A stretch of DNA of 64,000 nucleotides from Aestuariibaculum sp. M13 (lineage in GTDB: Bacteria > Bacteroidota > Bacteroidia > Flavobacteriales > Flavobacteriaceae): NCBI RefSeq assembly GCF_024723255.1, contig NZ_JANIAC010000002.1:898288-962287 (forward strand), in the 5' to 3' direction. Position numbers and translations under genes: made by a program. A model generated the notes under the pieces. The model had not been told where the DNA came from and ran no database searches. It was given only the letters and a program-made list of their open reading frames with translations. Within the stretch, counting starts at the first letter, position 1; each line of letters opens with the position of its first letter. Positions 48,601-55,940 of the stretch are shown one piece after another.

Positions 48601-48690
48601 TGAATAAAATAGTGTAAATAAAGGCACACAAACCGTGAAATAGGTAAAGAAAAAACGCCATTTCCTTATACCCAATGGTAAATTTTTCAT
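45661..48690 (-). CDS. RagA/SusC-family TonB-linked outer-membrane protein
   Basis: The 1009-aa protein has a long N-terminal signal region, a carboxypeptidase-like regulatory domain ([36 protein letters not shown], residues 38-110), a plug ([79 protein letters not shown]) and a 22-strand barrel ending in [12 protein letters not shown]-like sequence. It imports the substrate with TonB energy. It is first in the susC-susD-tlpA operon. An AATAATCCG motif lies about 250 bases upstream, and the leader holds a hairpin at 48735-48768. Confidence 0.95.
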   Translation of the reverse strand: [1009 protein letters not shown]

Positions 48691-48734
48691 AATTTTAAAT
48701 TTGAATTAAACAATTAAGTTGTTTGATAAGTAAG

Positions 48735-48768
48735 CCTCCTATAGACCGTCCAAAGTTTATTTAGGAGG
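48735..48768. promoter_or_regulatory. Hairpin in the susC leader; terminator-like on the plus strand
   Basis: CCTCCTA and TAGGAGG form a 7-bp stem with a 20-base loop, 45 bases upstream of the susC start. On the plus strand it is followed by TTTTTC. It could therefore end an antisense transcript running out of susC, or alter the susC leader. Similar antisense RNAs are known for some Bacteroides susC genes. Confidence 0.4.
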
Positions 48769-49497
48769 TTTTTCATTTTACTGCATAGCAGCAAGTAATC
48801 TGAGTTCTCTCAGATAGTTTGAATAATGCTATTTCATAGGCATTTGATTAAAAATTATTTAACTTTTGAAAATAACCGAGCGGTAAACCAAATCATTTTT
48901 TGAGCTACCTATTAAATCATAAGGATTAACAACCACCCGGATTATTAAGTGACTAATTCAAATGTTTAATTCATAGGCTTAATCTTTTTAAATTAATAAA
49001 TAGAAACTCCTTACCCTTGTAAGAAGCAATTAATAAATGCTTAGGGAAATCTTAACATGGTCGGATGCCATGGCTATATATAATCGTGAATTACAAGAGA
49101 AAGAGATACTGAATACCGAAATGAATTTTACAAATACATCGAATACAATGCATAAAAAATCATCACTTTATAACGTCACTCTTGTAACTAATATGTGAAT
49201 GTAATATCCTATATCGGACATTTTGGCTTCTTAGGATACAGCAAAAAATAAACAGTTAACTCAATATTATACTGAGCCTTTGTAATTTTTAAACCTGTAT
49301 TTTCCTTATTTCGTTTCAATAGATACTTTAAAAATTAATTTAAAGAGATTCATGCCCGGGTCATGAATAATTCACTTCTCCTCTAACAATCTAAAAGTGC
49401 CAGTTTTTGAAATTAGATTTAAAATGATCTCTATCAAATATTTAAACTTCTTTAATTACTTAAATATTTCTTGACCAATGTAGTAATTTATTTTTAT

Positions 49498-49513
49498 TCG
49501 GACAACTGTCCGA
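49498..49513. promoter_or_regulatory. Palindromic operator upstream of the 73-aa HTH gene
   Basis: TCGGACA and TGTCCGA are perfect 7-bp inverted arms two bases apart, 35 bases before the HTH gene start. A TTAATTTG -7-like box lies between it and the ATG. Position and symmetry suggest autoregulation by the HTH protein. Confidence 0.55.
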
Positions 49514-49547
49514 GCGTTTTTTTACAATAAACACTTAATTTGTTTCT

Positions 49548-49769
49548 ATGGCTACCTTAGAAAGAAAAATATGTCACTACATATCAAGTGAGTGGATTAG
49601 TAAAGAGCAAGTAAAATCACAATTTGCATTGAACCATAATATTGATGAAAAAACAGTTAGAAGAATTGTTTCCGACAAAAGTTATAAAATTTCACTTTAT
49701 ACATTAAATAAAATTTGTGAGGCTAGAGGCATTAAACTTTCAGAATTCTTCCAAGCTATAGATAAATAA
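49548..49769 (+). CDS. Small helix-turn-helix (XRE/Cro-like) protein
   Basis: The 73-aa protein contains a helix-turn-helix: SKEQVKSQFALNHNIDEKTVRRIVSDKSYKISLYTLNKICEARGIKLSEFFQAIDK. This is a Cro/C1-like fold covering nearly the whole chain. It would bind DNA as a dimer, probably at the palindrome just upstream. It is convergent with the 74-aa gene (stop-to-stop one base). The target operon is not certain; control of the neighbouring SOS island or ICE functions is possible. Confidence 0.8.
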   Translation: MATLERKICHYISSEWISKEQVKSQFALNHNIDEKTVRRIVSDKSYKISLYTLNKICEARGIKLSEFFQAIDK

Positions 49770-49770
49770 T

Positions 49771-49995
49771 TTAAAGATTAGAATATTTATCCAACAACTC
49801 CCCTGTCTTAAAGCTTCTCAATCCTAAGATTTTATTATCCACTCTATTGTATTCTATTTCAACAAAAAACATATCGATTGCATAAAGCGCAAATCTAATG
49901 ACCGCTTCAACTTTATAATCTACAAAGGTGCCTTCATTAAATGTTACATCATATTTGTCTTGTTCGGACAACCTATTAAACTCATATAAAGTCAT
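49771..49995 (-). CDS. Uncharacterised 74-aa protein at the end of the SOS operon
   Basis: The protein starts MTLYEFNRLSEQDKYDVTFN and is acidic and globular-looking, with no signal peptide or membrane segment: TFVDYKVEAVIRFALYAIDMFFVEIEYNRVDNKILGLRSFKTGELLDKYSN. It resembles small conserved Flavobacteriaceae hypotheticals near YedK-like genes. Its ATG overlaps the TGA of the 44-aa membrane gene, so the two are translationally coupled. I do not recognise a function. Confidence 0.65.
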   Translation of the reverse strand: MTLYEFNRLSEQDKYDVTFNEGTFVDYKVEAVIRFALYAIDMFFVEIEYNRVDNKILGLRSFKTGELLDKYSNL

Positions 49996-50126
49996 TCTAT
50001 AACTCCAAGTTTAGTCAATATTACTATAATAACTACGATCGAAACCAGTATTAACATAAGAGTCTTCCCAAACCTTGTGTAAAATATCCAAAATCTAGGA
50101 TCATTCTTTTTATAATTTTCAAACAT
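49992..50126 (-). CDS. 44-aa single-span membrane protein
   Basis: This small frame starts at 50126 and ends at 49992: MFENYKKNDPRFWIFYTRFG, then about 20 hydrophobic residues (TLMLILVSIVVIIVILTKLG) and VIE. A charged N-terminus followed by a single membrane helix is clear. Its stop overlaps the start of the 74-aa gene as ATGA, and it begins about 40 bases after the yedK stop, in the same direction. It is therefore probably part of the dinB-dnaE-yedK transcript. Small membrane proteins made under SOS often stall division or depolarise the membrane; this is speculation here. Confidence 0.7.
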   Translation of the reverse strand: MFENYKKNDPRFWIFYTRFGKTLMLILVSIVVIIVILTKLGVIE

Positions 50127-50167
50127 AATATGAGTAGGTTTTAAATTAAGTTCTGTTAATGCGTTAC

Positions 50168-50905
50168 TTAGATAAAGGCGTCTAATTCTTCATAATTAGC
50201 TCTTTCTAAAATAGTTTGAACATCACTATCAATTTTGGGACTAAATAAATCTTTGCTAACTGTATAAGCATCTAACCGTTCTTCAGGAAAATTAAGATTA
50301 ACTAATTCTTTAATATCCTCTTCATTAAGACTTTCAGAAAGCCAGTAGTCAACATTTTCAGAACTTAGAATAACCGGTTGCCGTTTTTTAAGATTGTGTA
50401 TTTTTTCAAATAAAGGGCTGGCCTTTTTAGTAAGAATGCTAAATGTGATATATGTACCAATAACCGTATATATACCAGCTAGTGCCAGACCTTTATCAGT
50501 CTTTTCTTTAATGTAGAAAGGGTACTTTTTCTTGTTGTATTCATGCGGCTCAAAAAATCCATCAACAGGGATAACACATCTTCTGGTCATGACGGATTCC
50601 CGATACATGAAATGACTAAAAAGTTTCTCGGATTGTGCATTTAAACCCGAACCGTATTTTACCGCTTCCTTGTAATAGGGTTTTATTTCCTTCGGAATTT
50701 TATAATCTGGAACAATACCCCAAACACCTGGAGCCAATACCTCAGGTTTCTCTTGTGGTATAACAAGGACATTAGGATGAGAAAACCCATTGAGATGGTA
50801 ATGCGGTTTACTCATAACAGGTCTTATACGCTCGTCACTGATTGCAACCTTAAACTCTTTTTCCCAATATTCAGGTTCATGCCAATTTGAAATATGAAAA
50901 CACAT
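50168..50905 (-). CDS. yedK: SOS response-associated peptidase, HMCES/YedK abasic-site crosslinker
   Basis: The protein is about 245 aa from the ATG at 50905, which places the required catalytic cysteine at position 2 (MCFHISNWHEPEYW). A start seven codons upstream would bury it, so the shorter one is right. Family blocks include WGIVPDYKIP, the arginine-containing NAQSEKLFSHFMYRESVMTRRCVIPVDGFFEPHEY and the LAGIYTVIGTYITFSILTKKASPLFEKIHNLKKRQPVIL block with its conserved histidine. HMCES proteins trap abasic sites in single-stranded DNA. It is third in the dinB-dnaE-yedK operon, fitting damage tolerance. Confidence 0.92.
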   Translation of the reverse strand: MCFHISNWHEPEYWEKEFKVAISDERIRPVMSKPHYHLNGFSHPNVLVIPQEKPEVLAPGVWGIVPDYKIPKEIKPYYKEAVKYGSGLNAQSEKLFSHFMYRESVMTRRCVIPVDGFFEPHEYNKKKYPFYIKEKTDKGLALAGIYTVIGTYITFSILTKKASPLFEKIHNLKKRQPVILSSENVDYWLSESLNEEDIKELVNLNFPEERLDAYTVSKDLFSPKIDSDVQTILERANYEELDAFI

Positions 50906-50942
50906 ATCTAAACTTTTATTTGTCATGAATTTACAAAAAATA

Positions 50943-53900
50943 TTAATTCAGTCTGGGATCGGGTTTTAGTGCCAACTTTCTCGTTTTAATGATTTCAATA
51001 CTACAAAAGCCAAACTCTTCTATGACCTTACCGTAGCATTCATAAACTCCCATACCATGAATGGGATACCTTTCAACTGTATCATGAAAATGTACGGTAT
51101 CAAAATAGTCTCCTTGTTGGTCCACAAAGGTGCAAAAGCGCATGAGTTTTTCATTAGATGCCTCATGAAATCGTGTGTTAACCAGTTTACCGTATAATAA
51201 AACGCTCTGCCCTATATGATTACACATATCTTTCGCTTTGATACTATTTTTAAATGGTTCATCAATCAATCTAAAGTAATCGTAGAGTGTAAACCCCAAT
51301 AATTCCATTTGATCGTAAGCATCTTCTATCCAACTGGATGGTAACTTGGGTAGCACAAAAGTCTTATGATCGGGTTTAAACAATTGCTTTTGTACTGTTT
51401 GCTGTTTACTGGCATTGAGTTTAAAAATGGCCTGCCATAGCAGTTCTGCTTTTGCAATACCTGTAAATCTAAAAGCTCCAATTCTGATTAAAATGGTAAG
51501 CTGCTCAATACTTATCAGAACCCGATCAATAAAATCATCTAGAGACGTGTAAGCCCCATTAAAGTTGCGTTCGGTTAGTAACCGTTTTACAGTGTAATGT
51601 TCCAGATTCTTTAAATACCCCAAGCCTAAATAAATGGTGTCTCCGATAATAATATTGGGGTGGTCACTATGATTTATGCAAGGCGCCTCAACCTGACCAC
51701 CACACTGCATCGCTTCATGTACATAATGCTCTGTACTGTAAAAACCACCACCATTATTAAGTACAGCTACCATAAACTCAAGCGGATAATAACATTTTAA
51801 ATACAAACTTTGATAGCTTTCCACGGCATAAGATGCGGAATGCCCTTTAGCAAAAGCATAACCTGCAAAACTCTTAATCTGATTCCAGACTTCAAATGTG
51901 AGATGATCATCATAACCTCTGGCTCTACAATTCGCAATAAACTTTTCTTCAACGGCTGTAAATTCAGCACGCGATCTGAACTTTCCACTCATCCCTCTTC
52001 TTAACACATCGGCTTCCCCAAGAGTCAGCCCTGCAAACTGATTGGCCACTTTAAGAACATCTTCCTGATACACCATAATACCGTAGGTCTCCGGCATAAT
52101 CTCTAAGAGTATGGGGTGACCTTCCTTTCGGCGCTCTGGATGACGTTGACGCTTAATAAACTCCTGTTTCATCCCAGAACTGGATACCCCTGGTCTGATA
52201 ATGGAGCTAGCGGCCACGAGTCCTAAATAATCCTGCGTTTGCAATTTCTGCATTAAACCGCGCATGGCTGGTGACTCTACATAATAAGCCCCTGTAGCTT
52301 TACCGCCTTTAAGCAGAGCATTAACCTTGGGGTCTCGTTTAAACTTTTCAACTTCGGTGATATCAATTGGAGGCACTTCGGGTCTGTTGTATTTAATAAT
52401 TTCCAGAGTATCTTTTATTTTTGCCAGTCCACGCTGTCCCAGAATGTCGAATTTAAAGATACCGACATCTTCAGCAATAATCATATCAAACTGCACCGTT
52501 GGAAATCCTTTAGGCGGCATATCGGTGGCTGAAAAATAATGAATAGGCTTATCTAAGATTAAAATACCACAAGAATGTACACTAACGTAATTCGGGAATC
52601 CCTGAATTAGCTTTCCATATTTAATGACTAAGGCTCCAAACTCGTCCAGTTCCGGTTTTTGATACCGACCAACACTAATCTTATCAATCTCCTCTTTAGG
52701 CAAACCAAATACTTTACCCAGTTCTCTAACCACAGCACGGTATTTGAAGGTATTATAAACAGCCAAGAGAGCAACATTTTTAAACCGACTAAAGATGTAC
52801 TCTGTAATTTCTTCACGCTCTTTCCAGGAAAAGTCGATATCGAAATCAGGTGGAGATGTTCTGTAAGGATTAATAAAGCGTTCAAAATACAGGTCCAGTT
52901 CAATGGGATCTACATCTGTAATTCCTATGAGGTAAGCGACAATACTATTGGCGCCACTACCACGACCAACGTGTACGAAACCTTTTTGCTTGGAATAGTT
53001 TACAATGTCCCAGTTAATTAAAAAATAGGACACGAAACTCATTTCTCTGATAGTCTTTAACTCAATCTGAAGTCGATCCTTTACCTTCTGTGACGGATTA
53101 GCATAACGTTTTGGTAAGCCTTTGTCACAAAGCTCCTTTAATAGCTTAAAATCCGCTTCTTCACTTTCCAAATACAAACTCTGATTTTGAGAGATACGAT
53201 CATTACCAAACTCAAAATGCATAGTACATTGTTCAAGTAATTGTTCTGTATTATCTAAAATAAAATCAAACTGTTGAAAATGTTCTTTAAGCTCATCCAG
53301 AGCGTGCATTTTATCGGTTTCCCGGCATTCTTCAGACTTCGAAAGCTTACTCAGTAAAATATTATTATCAATAGCACGCAGCAAACGATGGGCGTTAAAA
53401 TCCCGTTTACTTCTGATAGTGACTTGTTGTTGTACTACTAACTTATCGGTATAGCTTTTATAGATAGTAAAAGGCAATCGTTTTAAATCTTCAATGCTGA
53501 TGCCAATGTACTCATAGGTTTTGAAGGTCGTTTTCTCCATTTGCATGACCTGTTCCAAAGGGTAAATGATAAATGCATATTCAAACTCCGGAGCAATATT
53601 AGGAATGGTCAATTTATCATGAGAATACCTAGATAAAAAACTATTGAGCTCATAAAAGCCTTCATTATTCTTAGCAATACCAACAAACTTCTGTTTTGTG
53701 CCATTTCTAAAATCAATACCGACTATTGGTTTGATGCCAAAATCCTTAGATTTACGAATGAAATTAAGGCAGGCAGAGGTATTATTAATGTCTGTTAAAG
53801 CTAATGATGTTAGGCCATAGCTAGCTGCCATCTCCAAAAGTTCTACCTCTGAAAATGTTCCGAACCTTAAAGAATAATATGAATGACAATTTAAATACAT
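50943..53900 (-). CDS. DNA polymerase III alpha subunit, DnaE2/ImuC-like
   Basis: The 985-aa C-family polymerase has a PHP domain at residues 1-70 (YLNCHSYYSLRFGTFSEVELLEMAA), palm motifs GRGSGANSIVAYLIGITDVDP and PPDFDIDFSW with the catalytic aspartates near residues 350-357, the finger/thumb block LRRGMSGKFRSRAEF, and a C-terminal OB-like part. It is shorter than replicative DnaE (about 1160 aa or more) and lies beside a Y-family polymerase and YedK. That is the setting of the error-prone DnaE2 mutasome polymerases. It shares one base with the dinB stop, so translation is coupled. No imuA is present. Confidence 0.9.
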   Translation of the reverse strand: MYLNCHSYYSLRFGTFSEVELLEMAASYGLTSLALTDINNTSACLNFIRKSKDFGIKPIVGIDFRNGTKQKFVGIAKNNEGFYELNSFLSRYSHDKLTIPNIAPEFEYAFIIYPLEQVMQMEKTTFKTYEYIGISIEDLKRLPFTIYKSYTDKLVVQQQVTIRSKRDFNAHRLLRAIDNNILLSKLSKSEECRETDKMHALDELKEHFQQFDFILDNTEQLLEQCTMHFEFGNDRISQNQSLYLESEEADFKLLKELCDKGLPKRYANPSQKVKDRLQIELKTIREMSFVSYFLINWDIVNYSKQKGFVHVGRGSGANSIVAYLIGITDVDPIELDLYFERFINPYRTSPPDFDIDFSWKEREEITEYIFSRFKNVALLAVYNTFKYRAVVRELGKVFGLPKEEIDKISVGRYQKPELDEFGALVIKYGKLIQGFPNYVSVHSCGILILDKPIHYFSATDMPPKGFPTVQFDMIIAEDVGIFKFDILGQRGLAKIKDTLEIIKYNRPEVPPIDITEVEKFKRDPKVNALLKGGKATGAYYVESPAMRGLMQKLQTQDYLGLVAASSIIRPGVSSSGMKQEFIKRQRHPERRKEGHPILLEIMPETYGIMVYQEDVLKVANQFAGLTLGEADVLRRGMSGKFRSRAEFTAVEEKFIANCRARGYDDHLTFEVWNQIKSFAGYAFAKGHSASYAVESYQSLYLKCYYPLEFMVAVLNNGGGFYSTEHYVHEAMQCGGQVEAPCINHSDHPNIIIGDTIYLGLGYLKNLEHYTVKRLLTERNFNGAYTSLDDFIDRVLISIEQLTILIRIGAFRFTGIAKAELLWQAIFKLNASKQQTVQKQLFKPDHKTFVLPKLPSSWIEDAYDQMELLGFTLYDYFRLIDEPFKNSIKAKDMCNHIGQSVLLYGKLVNTRFHEASNEKLMRFCTFVDQQGDYFDTVHFHDTVERYPIHGMGVYECYGKVIEEFGFCSIEIIKTRKLALKPDPRLN

Positions 53901-55114
53901 TACTGATTACGATGTGCCAATAATATGGGTGGTTCGCCATTAAACGGGTTACTGAACCGTCCTATGGTTTTAGCGCCCATAGCAGCGGCCTTTTGAATAC
54001 TTAATTCACCATAGCGGTTTCTGATAGTATCCATAGCATTATAGAGACTTAACATCTCTTCGGTATCATCAAACATATTGATTTGATAGTTCCCGGTTAC
54101 CAGATCACTGAGTTTAACCCCGACCAAACGAATGAGTAAACGTCGCTCGTAGAGCTTATCGAACAGTTCCATGACTTTAGGAATAATCACATGGTCAGCG
54201 CTGGTATAAGGGATTTTTACTTGCTTGGTATAGGTGTTAAAATCGGAATATCTGATTTTTATACTGATACAACCTGCCAGGCGATCACCACTTCTAAGGC
54301 TATAAGCCAGACTCTCGGCCATGGCAAAAATGGTGGTTTTTAGCCTTAGCATATCGATGGTATCCTTCCCAAAGGTACGTTCAGTAGACAGGGATTTACG
54401 ATCATAAAACGGAATGAGAGGTGGATTATCCAATCCATTAGCTCGCATCCAAATGGTTTTTCCATTTTGCCCCAAGACACTTATCATCATTTCCAAAGGC
54501 ATTTGTTGCACCACACTGACTTTATCTATGCCAAGATTACGCAATATCTGATAGGTTTTATCGCCAACAGATGGAATCTTCTTAATGGACAAAGGAGCCA
54601 AAAAGGATTTTTCAAAACCTTCATCTATTCGTAATTGGTTATTAGGTTTAGCTTCTCCTGTAGCAACTTTAGATACAATTTTATTAGCTGACAAACCAAA
54701 TGATATTGGTAAGCCGGTCTCTCTAATTATGGTAGATCTTAACTCTGAAGCATACTTATAGGTTCCGAAAAACTTATCCATACCAGTAAGGTCTGCATAG
54801 AACTCATCTACACTGGCCTTTTCAAAGACAGGTACTTTCTCCTTTATAATATCTGTAACCTGACGAGAGTACTTGGTGTAAATAGAAGCATTTCCCCGAA
54901 TCACCACTGCTTCTGGACACAAGCGTCTGGCCAATTTCATTGACATTCCGGAATGCACACCAAAGCGTCTGGTTTCATAACTACATGCCGCTACAACACC
55001 TCGATCACCTGTGCCTCCAACAAGCAAAGGCCGCTTCTGCAAACGACTATCTATGAGTCGCTCACAGGATACAAAGAAGGTATCTAAATCCAGATGTAAA
55101 ATTTGTTGTTTCAT
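53900..55114 (-). CDS. Y-family DNA polymerase (DinB/ImuB-like)
   Basis: The 404-aa polymerase has the catalytic aspartate Asp9 in ILHLDLDTFFVSCERL and the acidic pair Asp103-Glu104 in ASVDEFYADLTG, followed by GLSANKIVSKVATGEAKPNNQ and helix-hairpin-helix turns. It ends in IGRFSNPFNGE, which may bind the sliding clamp. All catalytic residues are present, so it is a DinB-like active polymerase and not a catalytically dead ImuB. It is the first gene of the dinB-dnaE-yedK operon and starts 12 bases from the dyad operator shared with the LexA-like gene. A TAATTTTG -7 box at 55119-55126 puts the start nearly leaderless. Confidence 0.93.
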   Translation of the reverse strand: MKQQILHLDLDTFFVSCERLIDSRLQKRPLLVGGTGDRGVVAACSYETRRFGVHSGMSMKLARRLCPEAVVIRGNASIYTKYSRQVTDIIKEKVPVFEKASVDEFYADLTGMDKFFGTYKYASELRSTIIRETGLPISFGLSANKIVSKVATGEAKPNNQLRIDEGFEKSFLAPLSIKKIPSVGDKTYQILRNLGIDKVSVVQQMPLEMMISVLGQNGKTIWMRANGLDNPPLIPFYDRKSLSTERTFGKDTIDMLRLKTTIFAMAESLAYSLRSGDRLAGCISIKIRYSDFNTYTKQVKIPYTSADHVIIPKVMELFDKLYERRLLIRLVGVKLSDLVTGNYQINMFDDTEEMLSLYNAMDTIRNRYGELSIQKAAAMGAKTIGRFSNPFNGEPPILLAHRNQ

Positions 55115-55126
55115 ATTGCAAAATTA

Positions 55127-55163
55127 GCTAATTTAGTAAGCAATTATTGCTCATTAAATTAGC
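55127..55163. promoter_or_regulatory. 37-base dyad operator between dinB and the LexA-like gene
   Basis: GCTAATTTA and TAAATTAGC are perfect 9-bp outer arms. AGCAAT and ATTGCT are perfect 6-bp inner arms around a single central T. The two halves are separated by three unmatched bases on each side. It ends three bases before the repressor ATG and 12 bases from the dinB ATG, overlapping both -7 regions. Nested symmetry suggests two dimers of the LexA-like protein can bind. Confidence 0.75.
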
Positions 55164-55166
55164 ATT

Positions 55167-55940
55167 ATGAAATTCTTATCAGGAAACATCAGGCATTTAC
55201 GACAATTAAAAGGCTTAACACAGGAAGGATTAGCAGAAGAATTAAAGGTACATCGCTCACGTATAAGTTCATACGAAGAGGCACGTGCCATCCCAACAGC
55301 TAAATTTTTACTCGATTTATCTGATTTCTTTAAAATACCTATTGATGCAATACTTCGAAATGATCTGACAAAAACAAAGGATACCTCATTTATTGAAATT
55401 GGAAATAAACGTGTTTTGTTCCCAATTATGGTCGATGAGGATAACGAAAATCTAATCGAAGTGGTTCCCATTAAAGCTACAGCCGGGTATCTCGCAGGGT
55501 ATGATGATCCAGAATACATAGAACACTTACAAAAAATCAAACTTCCTTTTTTACCAACAGGAAAACACAGAGCCTTTCCTATAAAAGGCGACTCCATGCT
55601 TCCTATGAAAAATGGTTCTTATGTGGTTGGTCGTTTTATAGAAGATCGACGTGATATAACCAGTGGTAAAACCTATGTGCTTATCACGCTCAATGATGGT
55701 ATGGTTTATAAGCGTGTCTATAATCAAATAGAAGAGAACGGAACACTTTGTCTGGTTTCTGATAATGCGACTTATGAACCTTATGAAGTTCCTATTGATG
55801 AAGTTCTGGAACTTTGGGAGTTTACCTGTAGTATTAATACACAGGAATACGATGAACAGGATCTTAAAATATCAAGTATTATCACCATGTTTAATAGTCT
55901 TGGCGTAGAACTCAAAGCTCTGGAAAAAATGATGAGATGA
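55167..55940 (+). CDS. LexA-like XRE-S24 self-cleaving repressor
   Basis: The 257-aa protein has an N-terminal XRE helix-turn-helix at residues 6-60 (GNIRHLRQLKGLTQEGLAEELKVHRSRISSYEEARAIPT). A C-terminal S24 peptidase has Ser143 in PIKGDSMLPM and Lys182 in GMVYKRVY. Two Ala-Gly pairs precede it in ATAGYLAGYDD (residues 105-113), each a candidate self-cleavage site. Under DNA damage RecA would trigger cleavage and lift repression of the divergent operon. It starts three bases after the dyad operator. Its fold is the phage CI/HdiR type, not classic LexA, whose HTH is winged. Confidence 0.92.
   Translation: MKFLSGNIRHLRQLKGLTQEGLAEELKVHRSRISSYEEARAIPTAKFLLDLSDFFKIPIDAILRNDLTKTKDTSFIEIGNKRVLFPIMVDEDNENLIEVVPIKATAGYLAGYDDPEYIEHLQKIKLPFLPTGKHRAFPIKGDSMLPMKNGSYVVGRFIEDRRDITSGKTYVLITLNDGMVYKRVYNQIEENGTLCLVSDNATYEPYEVPIDEVLELWEFTCSINTQEYDEQDLKISSIITMFNSLGVELKALEKMMR

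Larger units (their letters stand above)
48691..49547. other. Long gap upstream of susC
   Basis: An 857-base gap holds several signals but no confident gene. Present are the leader hairpin at 48735, AATAATCCG on the minus strand at 48938-48946 with a second AATCC at 48923-48927, a 53-codon ORF at 49037-49198, a palindrome at 49348-49368 (ATTCATG CCCGGGT CATGAAT), and the operator at 49498. The 53-aa ORF (start MLREILTWSDAMAIYNRELQ) may be a gene remnant; I do not recognise it. The gap looks like decayed ICE DNA plus the susC promoter. Confidence 0.45.

Noticed and set aside
22682..48963. A 16-bp word, AGTGACTAATTCAAAT, occurs at 22682-22697 and 48948-48963, suggesting an att-like direct repeat.
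   Set aside because: In AT-rich DNA of this length a single 16-bp match is expected about once by chance, the second copy is in the middle of the ICE cargo, and neither is next to recombination genes.
49037..49198. A 53-codon plus-strand frame upstream of susC as an intact gene.
   Set aside because: No recognisable domain, leader or clear start context; kept only as a possible remnant in the gap entry.
40561..49403. TAAAAGTGCCAG is found upstream of the STAS-like gene (40561) and in the susC upstream gap (49392).
   Set aside because: A 12-bp match is common by chance in 64 kb and the two copies have different distances and orientation relative to genes, so it adds no support beyond the 21-bp repeats.
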